Shown piece by piece: positions 28,929-39,546 of a stretch of 64,000 nucleotides of DNA. The stretch covers positions 62,001-126,000 of the IMG/VR virus record IMGVR_UViG_3300025141_008848. The stretch is one strand, 5' to 3'. Below the pieces are notes generated by a model. That model did no database searches and was not told where the DNA came from. It saw nothing but the letters and a program-made list of their open reading frames with translations. Numbering within the stretch: position 1 is the stretch's first letter; every line of letters begins with the position of its first letter. A program made the position numbers and the translations under genes. Source of the DNA: a virus.

Positions 28929-31900
28929 ATGGCAAATAAATCATATAAAACAAATATAGACTTAAGAATATTAGGGGAAAGAATAAAATTTTTATTTTTT
29001 GTTTCTAATACAGTGGGTAATACCACAAGTCACTCATACAATAAGAAAAAATGTATGGTTATAGAGTATGATACTCAGATTATGGTAGAAGCTATTTGTT
29101 TGGTTACCGAGATTGGTGAAAGAATGTTTTTAAGATTTAGGGGTGATAATTTAAAAATAGAAAATACTTTAAATCTATTTGGGTTAAGAAAGTCGGATAT
29201 GTTTTTAGAAGTTTTTAAAAATAGTAAAGGTGTGTATGGGTTTGAAAGTATTAGAGGTAATGGTGTAGGAGCATTTTTATCACACCCTAATTATTTTTCT
29301 ACTACTATACCTAAAAATAATTCTAGAGGGGTCGGTGCTTTATTACCATTTGAAAATGGGGTAATGGGAAAAAATCACTCATTACAAATGGTATTACCCG
29401 GTGCAAATATAACTAAAAATATATCAGCTGGTATTTCTTTTGATATGGATATACATATAGAATCAGGGGGTCAATACATACAGTCATTAGGGTTTAAATT
29501 ATATAAGGAAAACATAATAATAATAGAGGGAGAAACACTAGACGTAAAAAATACAAAACAAATTATCAATACAACCCCTAATATTTCCTTAGAGACTACC
29601 TATATACCCTTAACTAGTAATGATTTAGCGTCTCGTAAAGTGATGTATGATTATAAAAAAGTACTTACACCACAAAATGTAGACGCCGACTCAATCACTT
29701 TAATAGAAAGTAATGTCTATACCATCCAAAACCCAAAGAACCTTAATACTAATTTAGATAAGTTAAAGTTAACAAAAAATAATATAATAGAAATTCCTTA
29801 TAATATTTCACGTGTTGTTGAAGATGGTAAGATAAAAACAACTAAAAAAGTTATAAAAAATGGTAAAGAAATTTATCCTTTAGGGTGGATAAATGAATTA
29901 AGAGATAATGAGATAGTGTCGAGTGCTAATAAATGTATTTCTCTTAAATTTAATAATAGAGAACAATTAATTGCTTTTAGTGAAAAACTAAAACAACAAC
30001 AAATAGGTAATATAGAAACTTACCCACTAATGAATACTAGTGCAGAGGGAACCAACACAGTTAGAGGCATGAAAAAAACCTACAGTAAGATATCTCAATG
30101 GATAGAAAGAAGTACCCTAGATGAATATAATGATGTTAAATTTAGTTATGACTCCGATAATTATATTAAAAGTATTTTAATCTGCCCCAGAAAGAAAACT
30201 AAAGTAGATAATACAAATAAAGGAAAACAGAATGGTCTATACAGTGATGGAACCCAATACACCAGATTAAATGGTGAAGCATATAAAGGGTATTTCCACA
30301 TAGACTCTAACCTAGGACCAGTTACCGGAAAAGATAGTGGTGAACCTAGAAGACAAGTACTAATTGGGTTATATAATTATGCACCCATTAGTGCAAATAC
30401 ATCTACAGATTTTTATTTAAGTACTGTAGGTAAGAAAAATAGTGGTTTATATTCAGCATTTACAGCAACGACTACCGATATATATGAAGCTGATAATACT
30501 TATGATTTACATATAAGTGCTTCTTCTTTTTCTGCACATTCCGCAAGTACCGGAACCACAACAATACCAATAAGTAATATAGATAGAGAAGTTGTATTAC
30601 CTATGATTGGTGATATAAATAAACAATACAAACCATATGCCTTTGGTGAAGTTTACGCTAGTAACCCTAATGGGTCACTAGGGTTAAATAACGATAACCC
30701 ACAACACTATATGACTTATAGGGTTAAAAGTAACGGTATATATAGATTCACATACAAAGCCTTTTTAAATGTTACATATACGGATACAAAATGGTGTGAT
30801 TATGTAAGTAGATTAGCACCTAGTGGTGTTACCGCCACAACTGGAATTTACCCCCAAAATGACTATGAGATAAAAAGATTAATAAATACTTCTATTATAC
30901 AAGGAGGTGTGGAAGAAACTGCTACTACTTTACAAGATACTAAGTTTAAATTAAATACGGGTCCTAGATATATAAAATTAGCGGACAGGAAAGAAACCGA
31001 CCCACCTGAGAGTGGTTTATTAACATTTAATTTTACCACCTCATTGTTGAAATATAGGGTAGGTACTGGTACAACTGATAGTATTATATCCGGTACACCA
31101 ACCACATTACAAACAGTTAAAGTATTAAGGTCAACAGAGGATGGTGATGCCAACCACTATTTAACTTTGGACGTGAATGAAAATGATAAATTTTCTAACA
31201 CGTACAATACATGTATTACTGATGGTGTCTCGGCGACCACTATTTTTAAAAGACAAATTCCTATTGTAATTGATACTGGACTTATTAGTTTATTGGAAGG
31301 TGAGGTCATAGAATTAGCTTATGATACAAATTGGGTATCCACATCCAAAGGAAATTATTTTGGTGGAGGAGGAACTACAAATGTGGATATTAATCTCGGA
31401 CATAAACTAGATAAACATGGTAATACTATAGAATCCCCATGGTATAGAGGGATAAAATTATCTAGTGCCGTAGTTAATAAAAATTTATTCTTCGACCAAA
31501 GTAAAAAGTCCAAAGAATTCCAAATGAATACTTCTGGTAATAAACAAAAAATAAGGTTAGATGGTACATTATACTTATCAGACCAGAAATGTGGAAATAT
31601 CCTAAGACCACATATAAACGAAGAATGTTTTGGACAACAGATTTTCTGGGATAGTACAGGAGTGGACGGTAAATTAGTTTGGAATGAAACATCCACCAAA
31701 CCAACTAATAAGTGGCAAAAGCTAATAGAAAGTAATATAATAAAAGATTATCAGATAACTACTAGTCCACATAATAAATTAACGGAGATGGAGAAAGACG
31801 GCGTATTCTCCTTTCACATACCAACTTACGATAGTGATTATGGGGTAAAATGTAATTTTAATTTCCCACAAACAACCCAATCCTATATAATAGTTAATAA

Positions 31901-32705
31901 ATTTAAAAATTATTTTGGGTCGGACTTTAGACATTATATAGTTTTAACACCAGAATGTAATTTTTACAAACCATGTTCAGAAACTAAACTTTTATCCTGT
32001 TATGATATTTTACATAGAACTAGACCAGATAAATGGAAAATACAAAATGTAGGCAATAAAATAACGATAAATGGTAAGGAAATAATGATTATATCGGATA
32101 GGTCAGACGCCAATTCAAAACCAACAACCCTTCCCAACCAAACCATATGCAAGTATTTTTGTGACTGTGGACAAAGTATTGCTGAAGATTTAGAGATAGA
32201 CCCAATATACGGTATTACAGATGTATTTACTGATATTAATGGAAAAGATTGTAACGAATGTGTTAAAAATTCTAGAGCTCATTGTGCAAAAATACATGCG
32301 GCATGTAAACCGATAATCATAGAAGATTGTTCAGAACTAAAAGATTATGCGTTAAGTAATGAGGGGGATGAAGAGAGTATTCCTATTAAGATGAAAGGTA
32401 TGGTTGATGTTGGTGTTGGTGGTGGAGATAGTGATGGCCCTGGAGACCCTAGAGGAGGTTCTACATACTTTTCATGTATAGAAGGGGTATGTCAAGAAGA
32501 TGATGACGGAATATACACATCATTTAGTAGTTGTCAGGAGAGTTGTGAACCAACGGGACCACCAACTCCCCCGCTAGGACCCGATGATGGTGATGACCGA
32601 GGAGGTGATGAATCATACGAAGAAGGTGATGAAGAGATTTGTAAGGAAGGGACCTACTGGTGTGAGAGTAGAAAAGCGTGTATACCACTAAATGAAAAAT
32701 GTTAA
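28929..32705 (+). CDS. Large tail structural protein with Cys-rich acidic C-terminus
   Basis: 1258 residues. The body is beta-rich and unrecognised. The last ~150 residues change character. A Cys cluster (CKYFCDCGQS, CNECVKNS) comes first. Then a single copy of the repeat seen many times in the giant Cys protein appears: YFSCIEGVCQ...GIYTSFSSCQESC (about residues 1178-1206). An acidic Gly/Asp linker (GPDDGDDRGGDESYEEGDEE) follows, and the end is CKEGTYWCESRKACIPLNEKC-like. It thus shares a module with the 2991-residue protein, and the two may act in the same appendage. It lies 5 nt after the preceding gene. Confidence 0.6.
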   Translation: MANKSYKTNIDLRILGERIKFLFFVSNTVGNTTSHSYNKKKCMVIEYDTQIMVEAICLVTEIGERMFLRFRGDNLKIENTLNLFGLRKSDMFLEVFKNSKGVYGFESIRGNGVGAFLSHPNYFSTTIPKNNSRGVGALLPFENGVMGKNHSLQMVLPGANITKNISAGISFDMDIHIESGGQYIQSLGFKLYKENIIIIEGETLDVKNTKQIINTTPNISLETTYIPLTSNDLASRKVMYDYKKVLTPQNVDADSITLIESNVYTIQNPKNLNTNLDKLKLTKNNIIEIPYNISRVVEDGKIKTTKKVIKNGKEIYPLGWINELRDNEIVSSANKCISLKFNNREQLIAFSEKLKQQQIGNIETYPLMNTSAEGTNTVRGMKKTYSKISQWIERSTLDEYNDVKFSYDSDNYIKSILICPRKKTKVDNTNKGKQNGLYSDGTQYTRLNGEAYKGYFHIDSNLGPVTGKDSGEPRRQVLIGLYNYAPISANTSTDFYLSTVGKKNSGLYSAFTATTTDIYEADNTYDLHISASSFSAHSASTGTTTIPISNIDREVVLPMIGDINKQYKPYAFGEVYASNPNGSLGLNNDNPQHYMTYRVKSNGIYRFTYKAFLNVTYTDTKWCDYVSRLAPSGVTATTGIYPQNDYEIKRLINTSIIQGGVEETATTLQDTKFKLNTGPRYIKLADRKETDPPESGLLTFNFTTSLLKYRVGTGTTDSIISGTPTTLQTVKVLRSTEDGDANHYLTLDVNENDKFSNTYNTCITDGVSATTIFKRQIPIVIDTGLISLLEGEVIELAYDTNWVSTSKGNYFGGGGTTNVDINLGHKLDKHGNTIESPWYRGIKLSSAVVNKNLFFDQSKKSKEFQMNTSGNKQKIRLDGTLYLSDQKCGNILRPHINEECFGQQIFWDSTGVDGKLVWNETSTKPTNKWQKLIESNIIKDYQITTSPHNKLTEMEKDGVFSFHIPTYDSDYGVKCNFNFPQTTQSYIIVNKFKNYFGSDFRHYIVLTPECNFYKPCSETKLLSCYDILHRTRPDKWKIQNVGNKITINGKEIMIISDRSDANSKPTTLPNQTICKYFCDCGQSIAEDLEIDPIYGITDVFTDINGKDCNECVKNSRAHCAKIHAACKPIIIEDCSELKDYALSNEGDEESIPIKMKGMVDVGVGGGDSDGPGDPRGGSTYFSCIEGVCQEDDDGIYTSFSSCQESCEPTGPPTPPLGPDDGDDRGGDESYEEGDEEICKEGTYWCESRKACIPLNEKC

Positions 32706-32719
32706 AAAATAAATAATAT

Positions 32720-35700
32720 ATGGCAATATTCGACGGAGATATAAAACTGATTGGTTATGTATTAACAAATGCTTTAAGTGGTAGTTGTGATGGGGGTATA
32801 ATAGGTTCCCAAATTTCAGCAACTACGAGCACTACATCCCCCTATTTAGTTAGTTGGTCAGGGACCAACCTAGGATATACCGCGTGTACTTTTGATATAT
32901 TTAATTTATGTCCCGATACCTATGTTGCAACCGTAACGGATGCCACAGGTGCAACCGGTACCACTAGTATTGTTGTAAGTGCTTTTACAGTACCAACCTT
33001 AACAGGAAGGCTTAGCAAAAATGACTGTATTCTAGACCCCAATAAATTGTGTGATATAACAATTTCATCAGCTGTAGTTGACACCCCAACGTACAAGTAC
33101 GAATTGAGAAAAGATAATAAGTTAATAGATACCCATTATGGTAATAGTGCTGATACTAGTCATCTTTTTAGTGACCTAGAGAATGGGATGTATACTGTGA
33201 CGTTGATTGAGAATGAGATAATTAGTTATACACAGGAACAATCTTGTAGTGGGTGCACCGCATATATGTTTAATGATGAGGGAAATTATGAAATCAGTGG
33301 TGAACCATACGGATGGGAGTTAGACAAAGTGATAGGTACTAACTGGGAAAACTTCATACCAGATGCCCCATTTCACCTTGACTTTTATGGTGGAGTTTCG
33401 GGATTGACTGGGTGGGGTCCCGCAACGGGAGGAACCAACATATACTATGAAGCTGGAATATTAGAAGATGGGACTATAGATTCTTCTAATCCGTATGTGT
33501 GGTTTTATACGGGAGCTACTCATACTAGAATGTCTGACACAGGTCAAGATTGGTATTTAGGTGTTAGTGCACTAACTAAAGAAGAAGGACAAAATTGGAT
33601 AGGTCCGGACATTGCAAAAACTACACCCAACATAGGTAAATTTTACTATAATAGTGTCATTAATAAATTTGAATATTTGTACCCTAGTTATTCTAATTTG
33701 GTTAGTTGGGTAACTTATGACCCTAGAATAAATTATGGTATACCAGGAAATCCTAGAGCTGCAACCTTAACTGGTGGAACCTCAGGACTCACACTTATGG
33801 ATTTATCACCGATAGATGTTACAATAAATGCATCAAATGTGGTTATCGAGGCTAGTAGTATTTGCTGGTTGGCGGGTCCGGGAAATCTTGGAAAATTATT
33901 TTCACATTCAAATAATGGACTAATAACGGGAATGTTAAGTAAGTGTTCATATAACAACTATACTTGGCAAACTAGTTTTAATGCAACTTCTGATAATGAT
34001 GCTATCTATTCTATTCTTGCTGCGTTTAGGGATGATGACGCTAAATATGGTCCTTCCGGAGCCACACATAGTCTTTTTATGAGTTTTAATGGGACAAATG
34101 GTCAGATTAGACTTGGTATAGACCTAGGAGCAAGTGGTTTTGGGTTAAGAAAAGATAGTAATCCAGGTTTTAGGAATTGTCTAAATGGAAGTGGGTGTAC
34201 ATCCTACAACCCTGATTATGGAAAAGTTAGCTTGGCAACTTTTGATGGGTCCCGAACCCCTTTTAGTGCGGGAAGTGATTGGAATTCAAGAGGAGCGATA
34301 AGAATGAAAGTAATCCGTTCCGGAACAGTAGGAGAACAATTCAAGATACAGTTTACTGAAACTATGGGTACTGGGTCTAGTGCTACAGTAGCTATAGGAG
34401 ACACTAACCCATATGCTTCACAGTATGATATTAATTTTAATCTTCTAGATAAAACTACTTGGTCTGGGAATAGTTGGTCCGCATATGATACTATAAGTTG
34501 GTTAGATGATTATGACCTATGTAAATTTTTAGGGTCTAAAAAAATTGGATACGCACAGAATTCACAAGCTGAGGCTAGTTGGTATCATATATCATTTAGT
34601 GCTACACCATCACAACAAAATATTATAGCTCCACTATGTGAAAATTTAAACGGTCCATCAACAACCATAGAAATAACGGCAACAACAGGTACCACAACTA
34701 ATATAATTCAGACTAATGATACCACTAGTTATACTTCAGTAGAACCTGGGGTACCTAAAGTTAAACCAAGAGTAAATGTTTCACTACAAACAATGCCTTT
34801 ACCTGCACTAACAATTGCAGGTCTCAGCAGACCGGACACTAGTTTAACCACCGATATTGGTGGAATACCTAGTTTAGCGGTATATAATAAGTCACAAGGT
34901 GGTGGAACCCATGTACAATTTTATTATGGGGGTAATAATACAGATATGATATTTGGTAATATGTATCCTAAATTTAGAATATATACTTACATGAGTGAAT
35001 TAGAACAAATAGCTACTAGTCCAGTATATGAGGCAATATTCGATACACTACCACAGTATTATGATACATCTAGTCAAAGTATTATATTAAGTGCTAATAC
35101 TTTTATCCCGTGGTCTGGATTTTCCACTGGGACTAGTTGGGAGTACATAATTCGTCCTAGTTACTTATTTAAAGATAAGAAGTCACGTCACGATGTCTGG
35201 TTAGACACTACACCCTACCCACCTCATAAATTAGTTAGTAATAATAATGATTTTTATATGGCCTTGGTGAGTGACCCACCAACGCCTAATCTAATGTTAA
35301 ATGATTTTGCTATACCATTTACACCTCCACAGATGATGATAGAGAGGACAGTTGTATCTGGCTTGCCTAATGCTGATACTGACTTTAAAGCGTATTCCAC
35401 CGCAACCTATTCATTTCAGATTAGAAGTAATCATGTTAGTAAACCATTAGTTACGGTTAACGGTTTAACGGTAGCGGAGGGAGATTCGGCGGTTACACGT
35501 ACTACAGCAACATATACAAATTCCGAAACACAATCTGGATATAATTTAAATGTAAATACAAAATTAGCTACTGGTGATTATAAAACAACAAACGGACATA
35601 GATATATAACTTTCTTTCCACAAACAGTGGTAAATGGGGACCAGTTAACATTTATGTATGATACAGATAGTGGTTCTTGGGGTCAGTTCTTTACATTACC

Positions 35701-36298
35701 AGCTACAGTATCAACACTCAACACTGAGATTATATATGAAGAAAATGGTTATTATTATATAAATTTAGATAAACAATCTGTTGGTTCGGTAGTCATAGCA
35801 GTAAATGGTCTAACACAATCCCAATATAATAAAGTTAGTGACACTAAAATACAATTACTCACTTCCCTAAGTGATTATAAAGAAGGTGATGTATTTGCTT
35901 TATTCTATAAGACAATATACACCCTTATTGGTTCTAGTATGAATAAAGAACCACAAATTCCAGTTACATACCAGAAAAATCAAACTTTAAATGATACTAT
36001 TCATGTTAAATTATTTAATGAGAATGGGGATTTGGTACAACATCTAACCCAGGGAGTTCCTAATTATGAATTAGGGGCAATATATAAAAGTTTTAAACTA
36101 ACACCACCAGCACCAGGTAACTATAAATACCGGGTGTCTGTTGATAGACAATATCCATTATTAAATGGTGAGAGTATATACTCAACCAGTCAAACTGACA
36201 TAATTTCTTTCGAAATAACGAGGGATACATTTTATTCTCCATCAGGTATAGCACTTGGTAATAACTTAAACCCCGGAAACAACGCAACAATAACCTAA
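32720..36298 (+). CDS. Tail-fibre/adhesin protein with SprB-like repeats
   Basis: 1192 residues. Residues about 20-88 match the SprB/PKD-like repeat pattern: SCDGGIIGSQI start, PYLVSWSG middle, then NLCPDTYVATVTDATGATG. A weaker second copy covers about 100-170 (DLENGMYTVTLIENE). SprB is the mobile gliding adhesin of Flavobacterium, where this repeat is abundant. The rest is beta-rich with Thr/Ser/Gly, including possible lectin-like segments (about 240-620), and ends in strands with VVNGDQLTFMYD and VAVNGLTQSQYN-like repeats. No signal peptide. Probably a fibre that contacts the host envelope. Confidence 0.6.
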   Translation: MAIFDGDIKLIGYVLTNALSGSCDGGIIGSQISATTSTTSPYLVSWSGTNLGYTACTFDIFNLCPDTYVATVTDATGATGTTSIVVSAFTVPTLTGRLSKNDCILDPNKLCDITISSAVVDTPTYKYELRKDNKLIDTHYGNSADTSHLFSDLENGMYTVTLIENEIISYTQEQSCSGCTAYMFNDEGNYEISGEPYGWELDKVIGTNWENFIPDAPFHLDFYGGVSGLTGWGPATGGTNIYYEAGILEDGTIDSSNPYVWFYTGATHTRMSDTGQDWYLGVSALTKEEGQNWIGPDIAKTTPNIGKFYYNSVINKFEYLYPSYSNLVSWVTYDPRINYGIPGNPRAATLTGGTSGLTLMDLSPIDVTINASNVVIEASSICWLAGPGNLGKLFSHSNNGLITGMLSKCSYNNYTWQTSFNATSDNDAIYSILAAFRDDDAKYGPSGATHSLFMSFNGTNGQIRLGIDLGASGFGLRKDSNPGFRNCLNGSGCTSYNPDYGKVSLATFDGSRTPFSAGSDWNSRGAIRMKVIRSGTVGEQFKIQFTETMGTGSSATVAIGDTNPYASQYDINFNLLDKTTWSGNSWSAYDTISWLDDYDLCKFLGSKKIGYAQNSQAEASWYHISFSATPSQQNIIAPLCENLNGPSTTIEITATTGTTTNIIQTNDTTSYTSVEPGVPKVKPRVNVSLQTMPLPALTIAGLSRPDTSLTTDIGGIPSLAVYNKSQGGGTHVQFYYGGNNTDMIFGNMYPKFRIYTYMSELEQIATSPVYEAIFDTLPQYYDTSSQSIILSANTFIPWSGFSTGTSWEYIIRPSYLFKDKKSRHDVWLDTTPYPPHKLVSNNNDFYMALVSDPPTPNLMLNDFAIPFTPPQMMIERTVVSGLPNADTDFKAYSTATYSFQIRSNHVSKPLVTVNGLTVAEGDSAVTRTTATYTNSETQSGYNLNVNTKLATGDYKTTNGHRYITFFPQTVVNGDQLTFMYDTDSGSWGQFFTLPATVSTLNTEIIYEENGYYYINLDKQSVGSVVIAVNGLTQSQYNKVSDTKIQLLTSLSDYKEGDVFALFYKTIYTLIGSSMNKEPQIPVTYQKNQTLNDTIHVKLFNENGDLVQHLTQGVPNYELGAIYKSFKLTPPAPGNYKYRVSVDRQYPLLNGESIYSTSQTDIISFEITRDTFYSPSGIALGNNLNPGNNATIT

Positions 36299-36308
36299 AA
36301 CCAATAAA

Positions 36309-36332
36309 CATTTTAAAATGAAATGTATTTAT
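36309..36332 (+). promoter_or_regulatory. Palindrome plus TATTTAT element upstream of the 36350 fibre gene
   Basis: CATTTTAAAATG (36309-36320) is a perfect 12-bp palindrome, and TATTTATCTATAAAG starts 6 nt later (36326), 17 nt before the ATG. The palindrome could be an operator-like site beside the putative promoter, although A/T-rich palindromes arise easily by chance. Confidence 0.4.
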
Positions 36333-36349
36333 CTATAAAGTAAAAAACT

Positions 36350-38764
36350 ATGAGTTATATAATTAAAAACAGTACACAAGGAGCTATCGCAGCTAGATTA
36401 ACTGACGCTGGGAGAAGAAAACTATCAGAAGGTAAATTAAATATCGGGCTTTTCCAAATAGGTGATAGTGAAGTCAACTATGATTGTTATACCCAACAAC
36501 CAGGAGCAAGTGATGGGTTATTTATTTTACAAGCAGAACATAACGCACAAAATCTTAACCCTTTACCAGAAAAAAATAAAGGACATATAAAATATCCCTT
36601 AGTTGGTGGGATGAGTAGCGGGGATACATTTGGCCCTACAATCCCACAACATCAACAGAATGATGTTTACAATACAGCCGCATCAAGAGGGTTTTTTACT
36701 GGTACTACAGACAATTCAACGGGGGGTAACGGTTCTTATAGTTACTTTTATGCAAATATCGATAGTTCTTATACGCTATCTTCGAATTGGTTATTCTGTG
36801 CATCCGCGATGACAGGAAGTAGTCAAATGGTATTACTTACAGCTAGTACTATGTGTTCATCACAACTTTACTCCCCAGTTGTTGGAGACTTATTATCAGT
36901 CACATATGAATTTTCTGGAGCAAATTGTTCACAATTAAATTATAGTGCTGCATCTACCACTTTATTTTATCAAGTAGAAAGTGGTAATAATGATTCAGCT
37001 CAGACAAACTCGTGGTTATCCCTAACAGTAGACAGAGCTTTACCTAATTTTAGTGGGGTGACAACAGATATGAAAAATATTTGTATGAGAGTCAGGGTCT
37101 ATCCTGCAAGTTCAGCGACCCCAATGACCACATCCAGTATATATAATACTGCAAATACTGTAACTTGTTGGTGTGACGAAACACTATCATTCAATAATTG
37201 TTGTGACGTATCCAATTCTGACGTTAAAATATGGAATATGAATATAAACTGGACCCACCAAGTAGCAGGAGTATGGTCACCAGCAGCAGGTGTTGACGAA
37301 AGCTTCAATAGCTATGGGTCAAGTGGATATTGTGGCTCCAAAGAATATTTTGGGCTAGAAAGTAATAATGGACAATCTTTTACAAATCAAGTTAATGATA
37401 CTTACCACCCTTCGGTTATAGGTGGGACCTTTTACTTTGATTCTTTTTATAATACTAGGGTAGTTTTACCAGAAGAACAAAAAATGGCAGGATTTATCCA
37501 TTATACCAACAATTCAACAACAGATTTTTATGGTGAAAAGTTTGCTCTTAAAGATTCTACCTTTACTGGTATTGGTGAAGCCAAAAACCTAAAATTACAT
37601 TTACCTTGGTTAATGTGGCATAAGAAATCAGTCCAAGGAAGTGGAACTGGGACCGGAGCTGGTAATGAAACTCTTCTAGGACAAACATTTTACGTTGACC
37701 CACAATCATATCCACTAGTATTCCCAATTAATCCACATCTTATGTTATCTAGTATGAATACTAATATGAATGATGATGGATTAAGGTATTATCATTTATG
37801 GGATGACAATATTGGAAGTGGGGCAACACCTAATAGAGTTGGAAAAGTATTTCCAGATTATAAAATGATTGTTATTGATGATGAAGAATTATTGACAGCT
37901 ATGTCTTATAAATCTAATAGAAGTTGGACTTTGCCAGCCCCTAAAACACAAAAATTTCCATCCGGTACGGGATGTCCTACGGGTTGTACTACGGGGGTAA
38001 TACAAACACCAGGAACCACACTTTGGATGACTTACATGTTCGAGAATAAAGTACTTGGAGGTGCGGGTGTAACAACAGGAGTTCATTGTAACTATTTTGT
38101 GTCCGAAAATCTACAACCAGGAGAAGGATTTTTTGATATAGGATTTACTTTAGGTCCGGAGTTCCCTTATTTGAGAAGTGACTTTGCATTAGTGGGTACA
38201 GGTTGGGAAGCAGATACCTTATATATATTAACACAAAAAGTCCCTAACGGTCAAAAACCAGCACCACAAGGATGGAATCTAAAAGACGTAACTTCTGAAA
38301 TTCCAAACCATACTGTAGGAACTAAAATATCCGCAACAAATATAATAAACCATACATTCTATCTTACAGCAAATGACCTAGACCCAGGATGTACATACTA
38401 TACAACACCAACTCCGTACTACTTAAATAATTTTATAGACATACCAACCGCGGCATCACCAGGACCAACACAACTACAATTTGGGGACGAATACTTTTTT
38501 TATGGTAGTCTAGAGACAGATATAATGGCAACGATTTATGAGATGAAACATGTGGTACAGTTAGGAGCACAACAATATATAACTTCTACGAACCCAACAT
38601 GGGTAGATTATACTACTAATGCTGGTTATACTAACCCTAGAATAACTGAAATTGGTTTATATGATAATGAGAATGGGTTCCCAGACTTGATGGCTATCGC
38701 AAAATTACAGTCACCAGTTCAAAGACAAAGTACTCAGCAATTTACAATATCTATTGATTTTTAA
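36350..38764 (+). CDS. Tail-fibre protein with shared N-terminal anchor domain and 'ITEIGLYD' C-terminus
   Basis: 804 residues. The N-terminus AIAARLTDAGRRKLSEGKLN...GDSEVNYDC matches the starts of the proteins at 38764 and 39599 (consensus L(S/T)(D/E)xGRx(R/K)...F.(I/L).D..(I/V)(D/N)Y). It is probably the anchor to the tail. The C-terminus RITEIGLYDNENGFPDLMAIAK is a common phage-fibre ending and is also found at the end of the 41909 protein. The middle is beta-rich, with a Cys-rich patch (CWCDE, NNCCDV) near residue 265. It overlaps the next gene by 1 nt. Confidence 0.6.
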   Translation: MSYIIKNSTQGAIAARLTDAGRRKLSEGKLNIGLFQIGDSEVNYDCYTQQPGASDGLFILQAEHNAQNLNPLPEKNKGHIKYPLVGGMSSGDTFGPTIPQHQQNDVYNTAASRGFFTGTTDNSTGGNGSYSYFYANIDSSYTLSSNWLFCASAMTGSSQMVLLTASTMCSSQLYSPVVGDLLSVTYEFSGANCSQLNYSAASTTLFYQVESGNNDSAQTNSWLSLTVDRALPNFSGVTTDMKNICMRVRVYPASSATPMTTSSIYNTANTVTCWCDETLSFNNCCDVSNSDVKIWNMNINWTHQVAGVWSPAAGVDESFNSYGSSGYCGSKEYFGLESNNGQSFTNQVNDTYHPSVIGGTFYFDSFYNTRVVLPEEQKMAGFIHYTNNSTTDFYGEKFALKDSTFTGIGEAKNLKLHLPWLMWHKKSVQGSGTGTGAGNETLLGQTFYVDPQSYPLVFPINPHLMLSSMNTNMNDDGLRYYHLWDDNIGSGATPNRVGKVFPDYKMIVIDDEELLTAMSYKSNRSWTLPAPKTQKFPSGTGCPTGCTTGVIQTPGTTLWMTYMFENKVLGGAGVTTGVHCNYFVSENLQPGEGFFDIGFTLGPEFPYLRSDFALVGTGWEADTLYILTQKVPNGQKPAPQGWNLKDVTSEIPNHTVGTKISATNIINHTFYLTANDLDPGCTYYTTPTPYYLNNFIDIPTAASPGPTQLQFGDEYFFYGSLETDIMATIYEMKHVVQLGAQQYITSTNPTWVDYTTNAGYTNPRITEIGLYDNENGFPDLMAIAKLQSPVQRQSTQQFTISIDF

Positions 38765-39546
38765 TGGGATATTTAGGCATTCATAATGATACTATATCGG
38801 GTAACACTTTTAGAATGTATTTATCGGATTATGGTAGAAGTAGACTAGGGTCTGGAAGTGGGATATTAGAATCTCTTGAACAATTTGGACTTGGGGATTC
38901 TGATATTGATTATCGTAGATTTGTGGGAAGTGGGAGTTGTAGTGGACAAACTAGTTTAAGTGCCTTAACCGAAGATTGTTTTTATGACCTAACAGACGCA
39001 AGAGGAGGGGAACCAAATTCCGTCAAAAGAATATTTGGTATAACTCCGTCGATATTTAGAGGACCGAGAGTTCAACTTAATAATGGAGTTATTTCTTTAA
39101 GTAATACATCATTAGGTGTAAATCCAACCAACACAACAACTTTATGGGCAAAACATAGAGAATCTGAAGCAGACACTAATATAGAAGAACCTAATAGTGG
39201 AAATTATACAACCTGTTGGGAAGTAGGGGCGGCGGTAAACGTATTTTATCCATCCTTTTGTATAACATGTGCAGATTTTAATGGTGACGGGGTTGTAGAC
39301 TTTAAAGATTTAATAACATTTTTAAATCTTATGGGTACTGAAGGTAAAGTAGGTAATGAACTTGTTGGGGATTTTAATGGTGATGGTAAGGTAGATAAAA
39401 AAGATTTAATGATTTTTATAGATTGTCTAAAGTATAACAATAAAAATATATTAAAATATTGTACTAATAAAGAAATCTATTGTTTACTATGTAAACATTT
39501 AGGTTCAGCTTCACTATGTAATGGTGACTGTTTAAAATGTATATAA
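38764..39546 (+). CDS. Tail protein with anchor domain and C-terminal dockerin-like module
   Basis: 260 residues. The N-terminal ~55 residues carry the shared anchor (MYLSDYGRSRLGSG ... FGLGDSDIDYR). Residues about 168-222 form a type I dockerin-like pair of calcium loops: DFNGDGVVDFKDLITFLNLMG and, after ~10 residues, DFNGDGKVDKKDLMIFIDCLK. Both have the D-x-N-x-D-G-x-V-D-x-x-D pattern. A short Cys-rich end follows (CLLCKHLG, CNGDCLKC). Dockerins bind cohesins in cellulosomes and in bacterial surface complexes. On a phage protein this could dock another virion part or a host surface protein (inference). Confidence 0.7.
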   Translation: MGYLGIHNDTISGNTFRMYLSDYGRSRLGSGSGILESLEQFGLGDSDIDYRRFVGSGSCSGQTSLSALTEDCFYDLTDARGGEPNSVKRIFGITPSIFRGPRVQLNNGVISLSNTSLGVNPTNTTTLWAKHRESEADTNIEEPNSGNYTTCWEVGAAVNVFYPSFCITCADFNGDGVVDFKDLITFLNLMGTEGKVGNELVGDFNGDGKVDKKDLMIFIDCLKYNNKNILKYCTNKEIYCLLCKHLGSASLCNGDCLKCI

